Below are positions 1 through 10,378 of a stretch of 64,000 nt of DNA, piece after piece. The position numbers and the translations under genes were made by a program. The DNA is from Toxonevra muliebris (lineage: Eukaryota; Arthropoda; Insecta; Diptera; Pallopteridae). The notes below the pieces were generated by a model. The model did no database searches. It was given only the letters and a program-made list of their open reading frames with translations, and was not told the DNA's origin. The stretch covers positions 17,622,708 to 17,686,707 of the forward strand of contig OY829329.1 of the NCBI GenBank assembly GCA_963691655.1, given 5' to 3'. The stretch's first letter is position 1; every line of letters begins with the position of its first letter.

Positions 1-370
1 GTCTCTTATAGCATTTTTCTTTTCTTGACAAAATATTGCATTTTTTTTGCCTCGTGCAATGGCAACAATTTTTTAATATTGCCCACAACACTGCCAAAAT
101 GTTGCCTTTTTAGTGCAAGAAAAGAACATAAAAATGCTACTCTGTCAGAATCAGCTAATTTGCAGGGCAACATTCTCACTCCGTCATTTAATTGAGTGCA
201 AAAGTGTTACATTTTTCCCCGCTCAGAAGGCAACATTTTTTAGAAAAGAACGCAATACTCTTGGAAAGGGCAGCCTCTTTTTCAGAAAAGAACACGAAAT
301 TTGACAGCCCTCGCACGGTGCAGAAAACAAGCAACATTTTATCGAGAAAAGAAAACGCTATTAATCAACT
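1..370. other. AT-rich non-coding lead-in with a scattered GGCAACA/T-run motif
   Basis: No gene is recognisable. A motif of the form GGCAACATTTT, or its complement, recurs several times (near 65-72, 102-116, 170-176, 226-240), often followed by AAAAGAA. This suggests an eroded tandem repeat rather than coding sequence. The same GGCAACA core forms the terminal inverted repeat of the small element at 4404-4605, which may mean shared ancestry, but that link is only a guess. Confidence 0.3.
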
Positions 371-489
371 CTTTCACTGCAATTATCACATCCTCTCTCA
401 CTCCCCCTTACACTTTCTTCAAGAGCTTCCCTTACTCCTCCTCTCACTACTATGCTTATGCCCTTCTCGCTCATTCTTCATCTCACTCC

Positions 490-1165
490 CCCTATCACTC
501 TCTTCCTTTCTCGTTCTCCCTCCCTTCTCATTCTCCCTCCCTTCTCATTCTCCCTCACTTCTCATTCTCCCTCCCTTCTCATTCTCCCTCCCTTCTCATT
601 TTCCCTCACTTCTCATTCTCCCTCCCTTCTCATTCTCCCTCCCTTCTCATTCTCTCTCACTTCTCATTCTCCCTCCCTTCTCATTCTCTCTCACTTCTCA
701 TTCTCCCTCCCTTCTCATTCTCCCTCCCTTCTCATTTTCCCTCACTTCTCATTCTCCCTCCCTTCTCATTCTCCCTCACTTCTCATTCTCCCTCCCTTCT
801 CATTCTCCCTCCCTTCTCATTCTCCCTCCCTTCTAATTCTCTCTCCCTTCTCATTCTCCCTACCTTCTCATTCTCCCTCCCTTCTCATTTTCCCTCACTT
901 CTCATTCTCCCTCCCTTCTCATTCTCCCTCCCTTCTCATTCTCCCTCCCTTCTCATTCTCCCTCCCTTCTAATTCTCTCTCCCTTCTCATTCTCCCTACC
1001 TTCTCATTCTCCCTCACTTCTCATTATCCTTCCCTTCTCATTCTCCCTCCCTTCTCATTCTCCCTTCCTTCTAATTCTCTCTCCCTTCTCATTCTCCCTC
1101 CGTTCTCATTCTCCCTTCCTTCTCATTCTCCCTCACTTCTCATTCACCTTCCCTTCTCACTCATC
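490..1165. repeat. 17-bp pyrimidine-only minisatellite
   Basis: About 40 head-to-tail copies of a 17-base unit of the form TTCTCATTCTCCCTCCC, with variants (CCTCAC, TCTCTC, ATTTTCC). The plus strand is almost purely pyrimidine apart from one A per unit. Because 17 is not a multiple of three, all three frames give the same Ser/Pro/Leu/Phe-rich peptide with a 17-residue period, so the long open frames here are a by-product of the array. Confidence 0.93.
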
Positions 1166-1826
1166 GTTCTTTCTTACTTCTTCATTCTACTCATCCCACC
1201 CTAAAGGAAGCGAGTGAACCTTTTATATGCTTACGCTCATAATCTACGTCGTCTTCTTTCCTCCTTCCTTTCCTACCTAATTTCAAAGTATCCGCCTTTA
1301 TTCTCTTCTTAACTCTACCCTTCTCACACAATCCTTCTCTCCTCTCGGTCTCCCCGTCTCTCTCTCATCTTCTCACTCATCCCTTTCACTCATATCCTCT
1401 ACTTCTTCCATCTCACTCACCCCACCCCCACACTTTCTTCCTCTAACTCTCTCACTCTCCCTTCTCTCTCTGCCTTCTCATTCTCCTTCTCTTGCTCTCT
1501 CCCTTCCACTTTCCTCTCACACTTTATCACTCTCCCCCTTTTCCTCTCTCCATTCATTCAACTTCTTATTATCACGCTCCCCGCGTTGCTTTTCTTCCTT
1601 CATTCTTCCCTCTTATTCTTCCCTCTCACTCTTTTTCCCCCTCCCCATTCTCCACCCTCACTTACTTTCTCTCCCTTTACTCTTCTCACTTTCTTCCTCC
1701 TATTCTCCCCTCTCACTCTTCTTCTCTTACTTACACTCTATCAGTCTCGCCTTCTCTATCTCTCTTTCCTTCTCACCTCTTATTATCACTCTCTTGACTT
1801 TACTCTTATCCTCTCATTGTATTGTA
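1166..1826. repeat. CT-rich low-complexity tract
   Basis: Irregular pyrimidine-rich sequence that continues the base composition of the minisatellite without its clean period. Short CTCTCACTC and CTTCTC motifs recur. No coding or RNA feature is seen. Confidence 0.7.
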
Positions 1827-2416
1827 TTATATTAGTGATTCCCTCAAGAATTTGAGTATTGCGCCCGGATCTATGGATGCTAGTTCTGTACTGGGCACTT
1901 CGTATATACCCAGACATTTCAACCCTTTGTGGATCAATGCTCCACACTGAGCTAAGATATGTTCTGATGATTCATCTTCTTTATTACAAAACCTACATAT
2001 TGAGCTTTCCTCAACTCCTATTTTGCAAAGGTGTTCTCTGAATCCGCAGTGCACAGTCAGAACACCAGCTTATATACGCAGTCTGTTTTTGTTGAGACCA
2101 ATGCAGAATGCGTATCTATTCTTGTTATAGTTACCTAGAAGCGTTTTGGATTGCCTCAGTCCCGGAAGATTGTTAAAGAGTTCTTGCCTCTTGTTCTTCT
2201 CTTCCTGCCTGAGTACTTCCCTGATTACGCTATCTCATATTCCACAGAAGGGTTCAGTTCCCACGAAAGTGGTCGCGGATCCCTTTCTAGCAAGTTCGTC
2301 TGTCTGCTCATTGCCCTCTATTCCTAAGTGTCCAGGAACCCAACATAGGGCGACTTTATTGTCCTTGACCAGCTGATTGAGCTTACTCAAACAGTCCCAC
2401 ACCAGTTTAGAGGTGA

Positions 2417-2440
2417 TCTCTCATTCTCCCTCCCTTCTCG
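2417..2440. other. Patch of minisatellite-like filler inside the RNase H relic
   Basis: Bases 2419-2439 match the 17-bp array at 490-1165 exactly over 21 bases. They sit between two well-preserved stretches of RNase H code, in place of the codons that should carry the third catalytic aspartate. Confidence 0.75.
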
Positions 2441-2677
2441 ATATCTTGCCGTTTGTACTTCCTATTCAGGTTGAATTGCGCACATATATCGATTTCATGA
2501 ATTTCAGCTTGAAAGATGCTAGGATACTTCCCTATCGGCTCAGAGTGTTTGATTCTTGGCCCAAATACTCCTGCCCCAGTTCCATCCTCGGTTCGTGACC
2601 CATCTGTATACTACTTAAACGTGTGCTCTTTGAGTGTGTAGTTATGTTCTACACTCTCGAATTCATTCTTACTACTA

Positions 2678-2990
2678 GGTTAGGTTAAGTTGGAGTGGCT
2701 GTCGAGAGACACACTTAGGCCTGAACGGCCCATTGTGATACCACATAGTTGGACCTACAGTTTAACGCCGATTCCGAACGGCGGTGTGGCAATTTTTTTA
2801 TCGGCTTGGTGGTTTTGCCATTACCAACCAATGTGTGTACTTGTACACATTCTTATAATTCTCATACACTTCATATTGATAGTGAATATAAGAAAGTTAT
2901 GAAAATTAACCACCAGACGAAGACGGGAATCGGATCCGAACCTCCCAGATGAAAGTCTAGTGCACTATCCAATAGGCTATCGAGGTCGTC
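2678..2990 (-). mobile_element. tRNA-derived SINE with 14-bp target duplication
   Basis: On the minus strand the 5' end (at 2990) is tRNA-like, with an A-box-type segment near 2970-2980 and a B-box-type segment near 2930-2940. GACGA at the start can pair with TCGTC later, as an acceptor stem would. The body ends in an AACCTAACCTA tail. The 14-base direct repeat CATTCTTACTACTA flanks it at 2664-2677 and 2991-3004, so the ends are well defined. It is a sister copy of 54021-54331 and interrupts the non-LTR relic around it. The closest tRNA appears to be Glu(TTC) from the loop CTTTCAT, but the anticodon stem is decayed, so this assignment is tentative. Confidence 0.9.
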
Positions 2991-3159
2991 CATTCTTACT
3001 ACTAAGTTTCGCAACAAAATGTTTCTCAAAACTATACTGTTTGTCCATTCTGTCCTGGGGACAGTCCAAGAGATAGTTGTCTTTCACCGGGTTATCTCGG
3101 TTTTCAGGCCCAATAGATCGTCCCGTTAACTTTTTATTTCTTGTTGCTTTTACGATTGC

Positions 3160-3790
3160 TGTCTTGGAGGTACCCTCTATCCTCTCACTCTTCTGTCTCA
3201 TTCCACCGACCCTCCCTTCTCCCCTCCTTCACATACTTTTCCTCCCTCTCTCCCCTCTTACTCACCCTTCTCAATTTCCCCTCTAACTGTTTCCCTCTAA
3301 TTGTCACTTTCCTTTATAATGTCTCTTTACACTTTTTACTTTCTTTCCTCTTTCATGTTCTTTCCCTCACGCTTTTCTTCTATTCACTTTTCTTTCTATA
3401 TTCTTTTGCTCTTTACCGTGTCTTTCTCTTTCTCTCTTTCTCTCATTAATTGCTTTTCCTCGCGTTCTTCACCCACTATTTTTCCTCTTTCACTTGTTCA
3501 GCATACTTTTTATCTTACACCCCCATCCCTTTCTCTACACCTATATTTCCGCTTCTCTCTGTTTTTCCCCTCACCCCCTCTCACTCTCCTTTCCATTTCA
3601 CTCTTTTTCTTTGGCTCTTTCACCTTTGATTCACTCTTCTATTTGATCACTCCTTCGCTCCTTGCACCTTTTGCTCCCTTTTCACAGTCTGCCTGTCTCA
3701 TTTTAATATCTTCCTTCTCTCTCTCTCTTCCCATCTGTCTCTCTTTACCCTTTTTTTTACAAAAATTTTACCTAAGATTGTTTTAACCTA
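3160..3790. repeat. CT-rich low-complexity tract
   Basis: Pyrimidine-rich sequence of the same kind as 1166-1826, on the far side of the non-LTR relic. Open frames here are rich in Ser, Phe and Leu and have no recognisable domain. Confidence 0.7.
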
Positions 3791-4403
3791 TTTTACTACT
3801 TTTCCACGGGAACTAGTTTAACTAACCAAAGAGAGTGATTGAGTATTTTTATTTGATCGATTTTTCTTTTGATGTGTAAACATTTTAGCTCACGGTATGG
3901 GCAAAATTTCAAATGTGTAAAATGTAACAATAACTGTATCGTAAGATGTAAGATAACTGTAACGTCCAGTTCCCCTCTCGCTCACACTACTGCGCGGCAC
4001 GACTGTGCTACTCTAAACAACAAAGAGAAGAAGAGAGGGAGAAATTAAAATACGAGCGGAGTTTGTTTGTTTATGTTTCGATCAATTTACTCACACATAT
4101 ATATACATACGACAACAAAATGTGTGTGTACATTTATTCGTGGCAGAATTATTTGTTGGTGTTAAACGTGTGGAGATCGACTATAACATACAAGCAGAGA
4201 AGTCGACGTAGCAAACACAGGCGTTTGATAGGTTTTGCATTCGGTTAGTTAGATTGGATTAAAATTAAATATTTTGTAAAATACAAAAACAATACAAAAT
4301 GATAAGTAATAAGGAATCTAGGTTTCAATAAATGTATAAACAAAATGTAGTGATAATGATAGTAAATCACGGCATTATAAAAATTTTGCTTTGTACATTA
4401 ATA
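3791..4403. other. No feature seen
   Basis: AT-rich sequence with a small TATATA-rich stretch near 4098. No gene, RNA or repeat family is recognised. Confidence 0.4.
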
Positions 4404-4605
4404 TTAGAAAGGCAACATTTTTTTTATCTATGTAAATAGCAAAAATGTTAAACAGAAAAAATCAAACTTATTTATTATAAAATCACTTATTTACTTCAAT
4501 AAAAATACATTCTTTTTTATTTTTATTAAATGCAGTTAAGACAACTCTCTTTGCGGTGCTTTTAAAAAGTAGTGGGGTGGCTAGTCATCCCTGTTGCCTT
4601 TCTAA
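4404..4605. mobile_element. Short inverted-repeat element (MITE-like)
   Basis: The 14-base sequence TTAGAAAGGCAACA at 4404-4417 is repeated perfectly in reverse complement at 4592-4605. If the repeat is read as GAAAGGCAACA, a TA lies outside each end, as expected for a Tc1/mariner-type target duplication. The 200-bp interior is AT-rich and non-coding. The family is not identified. Confidence 0.6.
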
Positions 4606-4628
4606 GGTTAAATGCGGAAAGCACTTAT

Positions 4629-4704
4629 CGTCGCCTGAGAATTGATTTGGAGTATGTGTGTACAAATTCATATACCTATACGCCAAATCATTTTTCAGGC
4701 GACG
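4629..4704. other. 76-base near-perfect hairpin
   Basis: Arm 4629-4650 pairs with 4683-4704 over 22 bases with about two mismatches. Inner bases GG-GTAT/ATAC-CC can extend the stem to about 29 pairs around a loop of roughly 18 bases. Size and shape are those of a microRNA precursor, but the ends of a small transposon would look the same, and I recognise no known microRNA in either arm. Confidence 0.5.
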
Positions 4705-4856
4705 TTATGTAAAATTTTCAAATGTAATAAAATTTCAAATCGACAGGAAGAAAAACTTAAAGCGCGAAAAAAAGGATGCAATTGCAGCTGCGTATATGCG
4801 AGCATATAGATCCCGATGCATTAAGTAAAAGAAAAATAGTGCATCTACAACATATC

Positions 4857-4981
4857 AGCCCTATTCACGATTTGGTGCAATTGCAAAATATTTATGCTAA
4901 AAAACAAATATATGTGATATGGAATAAAAATTTGCATTTGCAATGATGCAAGCCCATTTGCAATTAATGGTGAATTGGGCT
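4857..4981. mobile_element. 125-bp MITE-like element
   Basis: The ends are imperfect inverted repeats: AGCCCTATTCAC at the left and the complement of AGCCCAATTCAC at the right. Inside, TGCAATTGCAAA and TGCAAATGCAA motifs recur on both arms. No clear target duplication is visible. It has no coding capacity. Confidence 0.55.
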
Positions 4982-6705
4982 ATTTATATAAAAGATAATG
5001 GTATCTAATAAGTTTTTAAGTTTATAAAAGAATTGTTTTAATTTGAATTAATTACCTAAGCATATAGATTATACATTAAGTCCCTATATATGGCTATACA
5101 TATGTGAGCTTATGTTTATGACATTCTGTTAGCTTAACTGTTTACACATCAAATATCTTGCGTGCCTTGCACACATCCATTGTTTTTTTTTCACGAGACA
5201 CAACATACTTTTAGGCATGAAGCATGTACGAGTTAAAATGAAAACATTATATTCCCCGCATACCATACATCAAAATTATGCAGTTTGCGTCTTCATTGAC
5301 GACGTATAGAATATCTATGTCCAGGGTAAAAATTAACCATAAAAAGTTATTCATTGTTGAAATTGTTGCTCAATTTAATCAAACTGATACACGCAGATCA
5401 AATCTTTTCTCTGTATGGTTAAACATATCAAATAGTAGAGATGTACGATATATGTATGTAGCACACTACATTCAGTCGTTATGATCGACTTATTTTAAAT
5501 TCACAGCACAACATTTACTGGTGCTGCTGGCACTTACATATATACACAAATATTTCTGTAATAAAATATACATAAGTATTTATCAAAAGTTTTTTGTTGT
5601 TGCTTCTGTTATTACCGCAGGCAATTATGTCATTTAAGTCATTTTCATTTTTGGTAAATAGTAACAAAAATGTTGTTGCCAAATATATATATATTTTTTT
5701 TTTTGTGTGCTTTTTTGCTCAGCTTTGCTTTACAACAATATTTCACACAGCAGTTGTTGGAAAAGTAAAACACAATTATTTATATGGGGTATTATAAAAA
5801 TTCTCCCAAAAAAAAAATAGTACACCAGGAATGTGAAATGGGGAAAGAGAGAGAAGGGGGGAGGGGGGGAAGTGAATGCAGTTAGATATGGCTATTAGTT
5901 ATATACAAGTTAAAGGGAGGTGGCAGAATGAGGGGGAGATAGAAATTTGGTTACCATTAACATTTCAACGTCGACGTCCAGTGCCGGTTTATTTATTTGT
6001 TTGTTTGTGTGTGTGCTTACATATTTATATTTGTCTATGTATATGTGAGTGCGAGTGTGTGTGTGTGTGTAGTTGAAATATTTTTGCAAAATGGCAAAAC
6101 TTTTACACCATAACATTTACGAGTAATTGACAAAATAAAGTTTTAATAGTTTCAACAGCAACAACAGCAACTACAACAACAACGAGCGCAATGGTAAAAA
6201 GCAGTAGTAGTAACAACAACAACAACAACAACAGCAGCTTGTTAAGTAATTTTAATGGATTGTCAATAAATTTTAGGAAAATATCAACATTCCATTTATT
6301 TATTTTCTAGATATTTATGCAGGTAGGTAGATTGGAAGAACTTCAGGTGGTGTGAGCAACATGCAGGGAAAGTTTGTGTGCCCGGAAACGGAAATTGTTG
6401 ATTAATTGCGTGTAGTAAAATTTAATTGAGTTATTTTCTATTTTTTTTTTTTTTTTTTGTGTGTGTTTGTATATTATCTTTGTTTGTGTGAGTCTCTGTC
6501 GCTTTGTAATAGTTAAAATTTTCTCGAGTGCTTACCACAAAAGTTTTGCAAAACTTTTCAAACATTTTTTCGTTTGAGTTTTTTTTTTTTTGTAGGATTT
6601 CGATTGTAAATATCTTTGAAATTTTTGCCTAACGATGTATTTACCTGTGTACTTTATTAATCACTTTTTTTTAAGTTTTAGCTTGAGTTTATACAATATT
6701 TCATA
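4982..6705. other. AT-rich spacer with microsatellites
   Basis: Contains a purine run at 5837-5872, GT repeats near 6000-6016 and 6053-6071, CAA/CAG repeats at 6150-6238 and a T-run at 6440-6458. No gene is recognised. Confidence 0.5.
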
Positions 6706-7531
6706 CAGTACTGGACAAAAAACTTGATACTTTTTTGGTTTTCTCATCATTACTAAGCCACCACTGCTAACTAGCTTGAAAAATTCAAACAGAAGCATTT
6801 TTCTTATTTACTTAGCTATCGTTATAATCGATGAATGATCTTCTACACCTCTAAAAATTCAACGCCAATCTCCTCTGCTACACAGAAGCTGGCTGATTCT
6901 AGTAAATAACGGTAAGTGCAGTTGGGTTGTCCTGCACTTCGTCTATTCAACAGTGGTTAGTTCGCCCTTTTTCAACACGTTTTATTACAGTATATCGAAT
7001 GAAATACCATCCTAGCTGAAGTATTGTCGAGCATTTATTGAATACACTAGTAGTTCAGATTTCTGGTTCTTTCAAAGAAGTTTTCAATTCTGTCGCAACG
7101 ATCGTAATTACTGAATTTTTTACCATGACGTCCTTAAACTATCTACTTAGATACGCCAGTCGTTGGACATAATCTAATCCATTAGCTGGTCAACTGGATT
7201 ATCATATCTATCTGTATGTCAAAACAGATCATCACAGTTTCATCTTATTTGATAAAGGTCGTTTAATCATATTGGACCGCAGATCATTCGTGTCTAAGCC
7301 ATCAATTCTATCTCTTTTCTATTTCTTCTGTAGTTTGGTACTATTTCCAACACTATCTTTTGGCACATTTGGTACATTTTCCATTTTCAAATTTTCTATT
7401 GCAATAAACTTTATAAATTCAAAACCGACTTTCCACCGTGTTCTTATTTAAAAAATCTATGCAGGTTCAAAAAATATAATTCATTCCCGAATTATACAAT
7501 TCGAAAAATATTTCTTTCGAATTGTTTTCAG

Positions 7532-8511
7532 ACAGCTGGGGATCAAAAAGTCATGTTAAAATCTGTGACCACTTCATAAAGGGGGGAAATTATATTCAAT
7601 GCATGCGATGCTTAGCCTCAAGTCAGTCAGGATACCGCCTAAGTGAGTTTTTTTTGGACCGAAATTTTAGGGTGCGGATTCGGGAGCGTGAAATTGAGAG
7701 TGAGTTTTTTTTGGACCGAAATTTTAGGGTGCGGATTCGGGAGCGTGAAATTGAGAGTGAGTTTTTTTTGGACCGAAATTTTAGGGTGCGGATTCGGGAG
7801 CGTGATATTAAGAGTGAGTTTTTTTTGGACCGAAATTTTAGGGTGCGGATTCGGGAGCGTGATATTGAGAGTGAGTTTTTTTTGGACCGAAATTTTAGGG
7901 TGCGGATTCGGGAGCGTGAAATTGAGAGTGAGTTTTTTTTGGACCGAAATTTTAGGGTGCGGATTCGGGAGCGTGAAATTGAGAGTGAGTTTTTTTTGGA
8001 CCGAAATTTTAGGGTGCGGATTCGGGAGCGTGATATTGAGAGTGAGTTTTTTTTGGACCGAAATTTTAGGGTGCGGATTCGGGAGCGTGATATTGAGAGT
8101 GAGTTTTTTTTGGACCGAAATTTTAGGGTGCGGATTCGGGACCGTGATATTGAGAGTGAGTTTTTTTTGGACCGAAATTTTAGGGTGCGGATTCGGGAGC
8201 GTGATATTGAGAGTGAGTTTTTTTTGGACCGAAATTTTAGGGTGCGGATTCGGGAGCGTGAAATTGAGAGTGAGTTTTTTTTGGACCGAAATTTTAGGGT
8301 TCGGATTCGGGAGCGTGATATTGAGAGTGAGTTTTTTTTGGACCGAAATTTTAGGGTGCGGATTCGGGAGCGTGATATTGAGAGTGAGTTTTTTTTGGAC
8401 CGAAATTTTAGGGTGCGGATTCGGAATCTGCATAAGAATCTCACACCCATCAAAAATTTTGAACTACTTAATTTATTCGACGTGCCTCCTTGACTTTTAA
8501 TCCCCGGCTGT
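7532..8511. mobile_element. Inverted-repeat element with an internal 57-bp tandem array
   Basis: Left end ACAGCTGGGGATCAAAAAG at 7532 matches the complement of the right end (ACAGCCGGGGATTAAAAGTC) ending at 8511, with a few mismatches over about 22 bases. Between them lie a short unique leader, 14 copies of a 57-bp repeat and a short unique trailer. No transposase is present and no certain target duplication is visible, so this is a non-autonomous element of unknown superfamily. Confidence 0.65.
7643..8424. repeat. 57-bp minisatellite, 14 copies
   Basis: The units start every 57 bases from 7643 to 8384 and are nearly identical. Variable sites are few: GTGAAA/GTGATA, GAGCG/GACCG, GGTGCGG/GGTTCGG, and one AAGAG in the third copy. 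Because 57 is a multiple of three and the unit has few stops, several frames on both strands stay open. Those frames are a property of the array and not genes. Confidence 0.95.
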
Positions 8512-8634
8512 AAATTGATCTGGAACTCAATTCGGATGTAGTGAGTATCATATTTCAGTTTTCATGAAGTCAACAAAGCTGCAGGCAAGCTGGCACAATG
8601 GTAAGTCCATTCTATGGTATAATTTTGAGTACTA

Positions 8635-9863
8635 TTGGGTCATATAAAAAGTATTTTTGGTTTTTGTCACAAAATGGTATTAATGGCAATACATGTGGCA
8701 CTAATGATCCGATTCAAATGCACACGCGCCACGAAAGGTGACATTTTAGGCTACATTTTTTGGCTCGTCGTTTTTAGTTCGTCATTCGTGTAAAAAGTTA
8801 CATTGATTCGAAAATGAGTGAAATTTTTGAAGAAATACGCTACGTGATGCTTTTTTTTTACTATGAAAATGGTAAAAACGCTGCAAAAACATTCCCAAAA
8901 AAAGGTTTACGGTGAGGATATTTGGTTTGCTCGATTCCGTTCTGCAAATTTCGATATCATAGATGCACCTCGCTTTGGCCGGCCAGTCACTGAAAAAGCC
9001 GATGAAATTTTCCAATTTGGTGAAGCAAGACCGGCACGCAAGCTATCAGGAGATAGCAGAGGCACTAAACCTCAACCACATGATGGTTGGAAAGCATTTA
9101 AAAAAGGCTGGCTACTCAAAGAAGCTCGATGTTTGGGTGCCACAAGAATTGCTGCAAAGAAATTTGATTGACCGAATTAACATCAGTGAAATGCTGCTGT
9201 AACGCAAAGAAATCGAACAGCTTTTGAAATAAATCAAAACGGACGATGGAAAATGGATTAAAAACGAGAATATTAAACGAACAAAATCATGGTTAAAAGC
9301 CGGTGACTCTCTACAAACGACTTCAAAACCTGGACTGACGGAAAACAAGGTTATGTTGAGTGTTTGGTGGGATTGGAAGGGAATTATCTATTACGAGCTG
9401 CTACAACCTGGCCAAACAGTCAATTCTAATCTCTACTGTTCACAACTCGACCGTTTGAATGAAACAATCAAGAAAGAGAGACTAGAATTGGTCGACAGAA
9501 AAGGTGTTGTCTTCCACCATGATAATGCCAGGCCACACACATCTTTGATGACTCGCCAAAAATTGACTTCGCTTGGATGGGAACTTTTGAAGCAGCCACC
9601 GTATAGCCCAGACATTGCACCGTCTGACTACCATCTCTTTTGGTCTCTGCAAAACTCTCTTGATGGAAAAAAATTGGCCAACCGAAGTGACGCCGAAAAT
9701 CACTTGGCCAAGTTTTTCGCTGATAAAACACAGAAGTTTTACACCAATGGAATTATGAAGCTACCAGTAAAATAGCAAAAGATCATAAGTAATAATGGCC
9801 AATATGTAGTTGATTAAAATTGTTGTTCTAACATTGACAGAAAATACTTTTTATATGGCCCAA
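8635..9863 (+). mobile_element. Degenerate mariner element (mellifera type), 1229 bp
   Basis: Terminal inverted repeats TTGGGTCATATAAAAAGTA at 8635 and its near-exact complement ending at 9863, with TA at 8633-8634 and 9864-9865. Full-length by size. It is inserted in the older element at 6706-10378. A related but truncated copy is at 33375-34200. Confidence 0.9.
8814..9775 (+). pseudogene. Broken mariner transposase (D34D), mellifera type
   Basis: Would have encoded the transposase that cuts and pastes this element between TA sites in the nucleus. Recognisable blocks in order: N-terminus MSEIFEEIRYVMLF from 8814, a helix-turn-helix segment near 9020-9110, linker WVPQEL near 9137, a first catalytic block (DDGKWI, near 9241), GIIYYELL near 9380, HHDNARPH near 9515 and SPDIAPSDYHLF near 9608. 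The spacing between the second and third aspartates is 34 residues, as in mariner. The reading frame shifts near 8900 and again in the 8960s, and stops follow ISEMLL and EQLLK. It cannot make a full protein. Confidence 0.9.
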
Positions 9864-9868
9864 TAAAA

Positions 9869-9987
9869 ATTGGCTTGATGGATGGTTAGCCTTAAAAAAT
9901 TAGAAATAATACTGAAATGGAATCCATCAATTGCCAGAAGCATGGTGAAAAGTCATAGCTAACGGTGGCCAATATTTTGATTATTGA
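9869..9987 (+). pseudogene. C-terminal fragment of a mariner-like transposase
   Basis: Just outside the nested mariner, the plus strand reads WLDGWLALKN, a frameshift, then NGIHQLPEAW, a stop, KVIANGGQYFDY and a terminal stop. This is the usual end of mariner transposases (LPERW...DGQYF). It most likely belongs to the outer element at 6706-10378. Confidence 0.65.
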
Positions 9988-10176
9988 GTTCATTCATTTT
10001 GTTAATTAAATTTTAAAATTTTAAGCAAAAAATCCGTATTTCATATTTACATACTTATTAAAAAATATCAAAATAATAAAACCACTGCATACTTTTAGCG
10101 TTACTTTTTAATAATAAAGAAACAATATTTTTATGTACTCAAAAATATCTGCCAAATTCTCTTAATCACCTTAAGT

Positions 10177-10314
10177 TTGCGTAAAAACACAAATTGAATA
10201 GAATTGCTCTTTGGTTCCTTTGCTTCTCGATCTCTTACTTTTCAAACAATACTCTCTCTTTTCTTTCCTTTCGCTCTACTAAAATTGGTTTCTTCTGACT
10301 GTGTTTTTACGCAA
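10177..10314. repeat. Inverted repeat bracketing a CT-rich core
   Basis: TTGCGTAAAAACACA at 10177-10191 is repeated perfectly as its complement at 10300-10314. The 108-bp core is rich in CTCTC motifs. This may be a small MITE inside the outer element, but no target duplication is clear. Confidence 0.5.
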
Positions 10315-10378
10315 TAAGCTCGTTTAGAAATATTCATTTCAAAAAACATAAAAGTGTTATCCTTGTTGGTCGGTACTG

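Larger units (their letters stand above)
1840..3150 (-). pseudogene. Non-LTR retrotransposon relic (RNase H and C-terminal zinc knuckle)
   Basis: Reading the minus strand, about 2660-2470 gives an RNase H start (YTDGSRTEDGTGAGVFGP, then a QAEI block). About 2370-2280 gives the RNase H end (WVPGHLGIEGNEQTDELA). About 2050-1840 gives a C-terminal knuckle CRFC-x8-HILAQC. These supply three of the four RNase H acidic residues (TDGS, QAEI, TDEL). The fourth, normally in an SDSQ motif, is lost where 2417-2440 has been replaced by minisatellite-like sequence. In-frame stops occur at the residue just before TDGS, after FCGI and near 2075. A SINE splits the upstream part, whose continuation is at about 3005-3150. 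The reverse transcriptase domain is absent, so this is a 5'-truncated dead copy. It is closely similar to the relic at 43630-44235. Confidence 0.85.
6706..10378 (+). mobile_element. Old Tc1/mariner-type element carrying nested insertions
   Basis: The ends are imperfect inverted repeats of about 32 bases, about two-thirds identical, both beginning CAGTAC and each with TA directly outside (6704-6705 and 10379-10380). Removing the nested 7532-8511 and 8635-9863 elements leaves roughly 1.46 kb, a normal size for this superfamily. A mariner-like transposase C-terminus is readable on the plus strand at 9869-9987. The left part (6720-7530) has no convincing coding match, so I cannot show that the two halves belong to one transposase. 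Confidence 0.55.

Noticed and set aside
192..1204. Overlapping Ser/Pro/Leu-rich frames of 214-250 codons
   Set aside because: Products of the 17-bp pyrimidine array. The same peptide appears in all three frames.
6830..7030. Possible Tc1 N-terminal helix-turn-helix remnant on the minus strand at the left of the outer element
   Set aside because: A loose resemblance only, and the orientation would run out of the element within 200 bases. Not supportable.
7522..8493. 323-codon frame with a 19-residue repeat, plus three similar frames in other phases
   Set aside because: All arise from the 57-bp minisatellite in several frames on both strands at once. The array is inside a transposon and has no domain.
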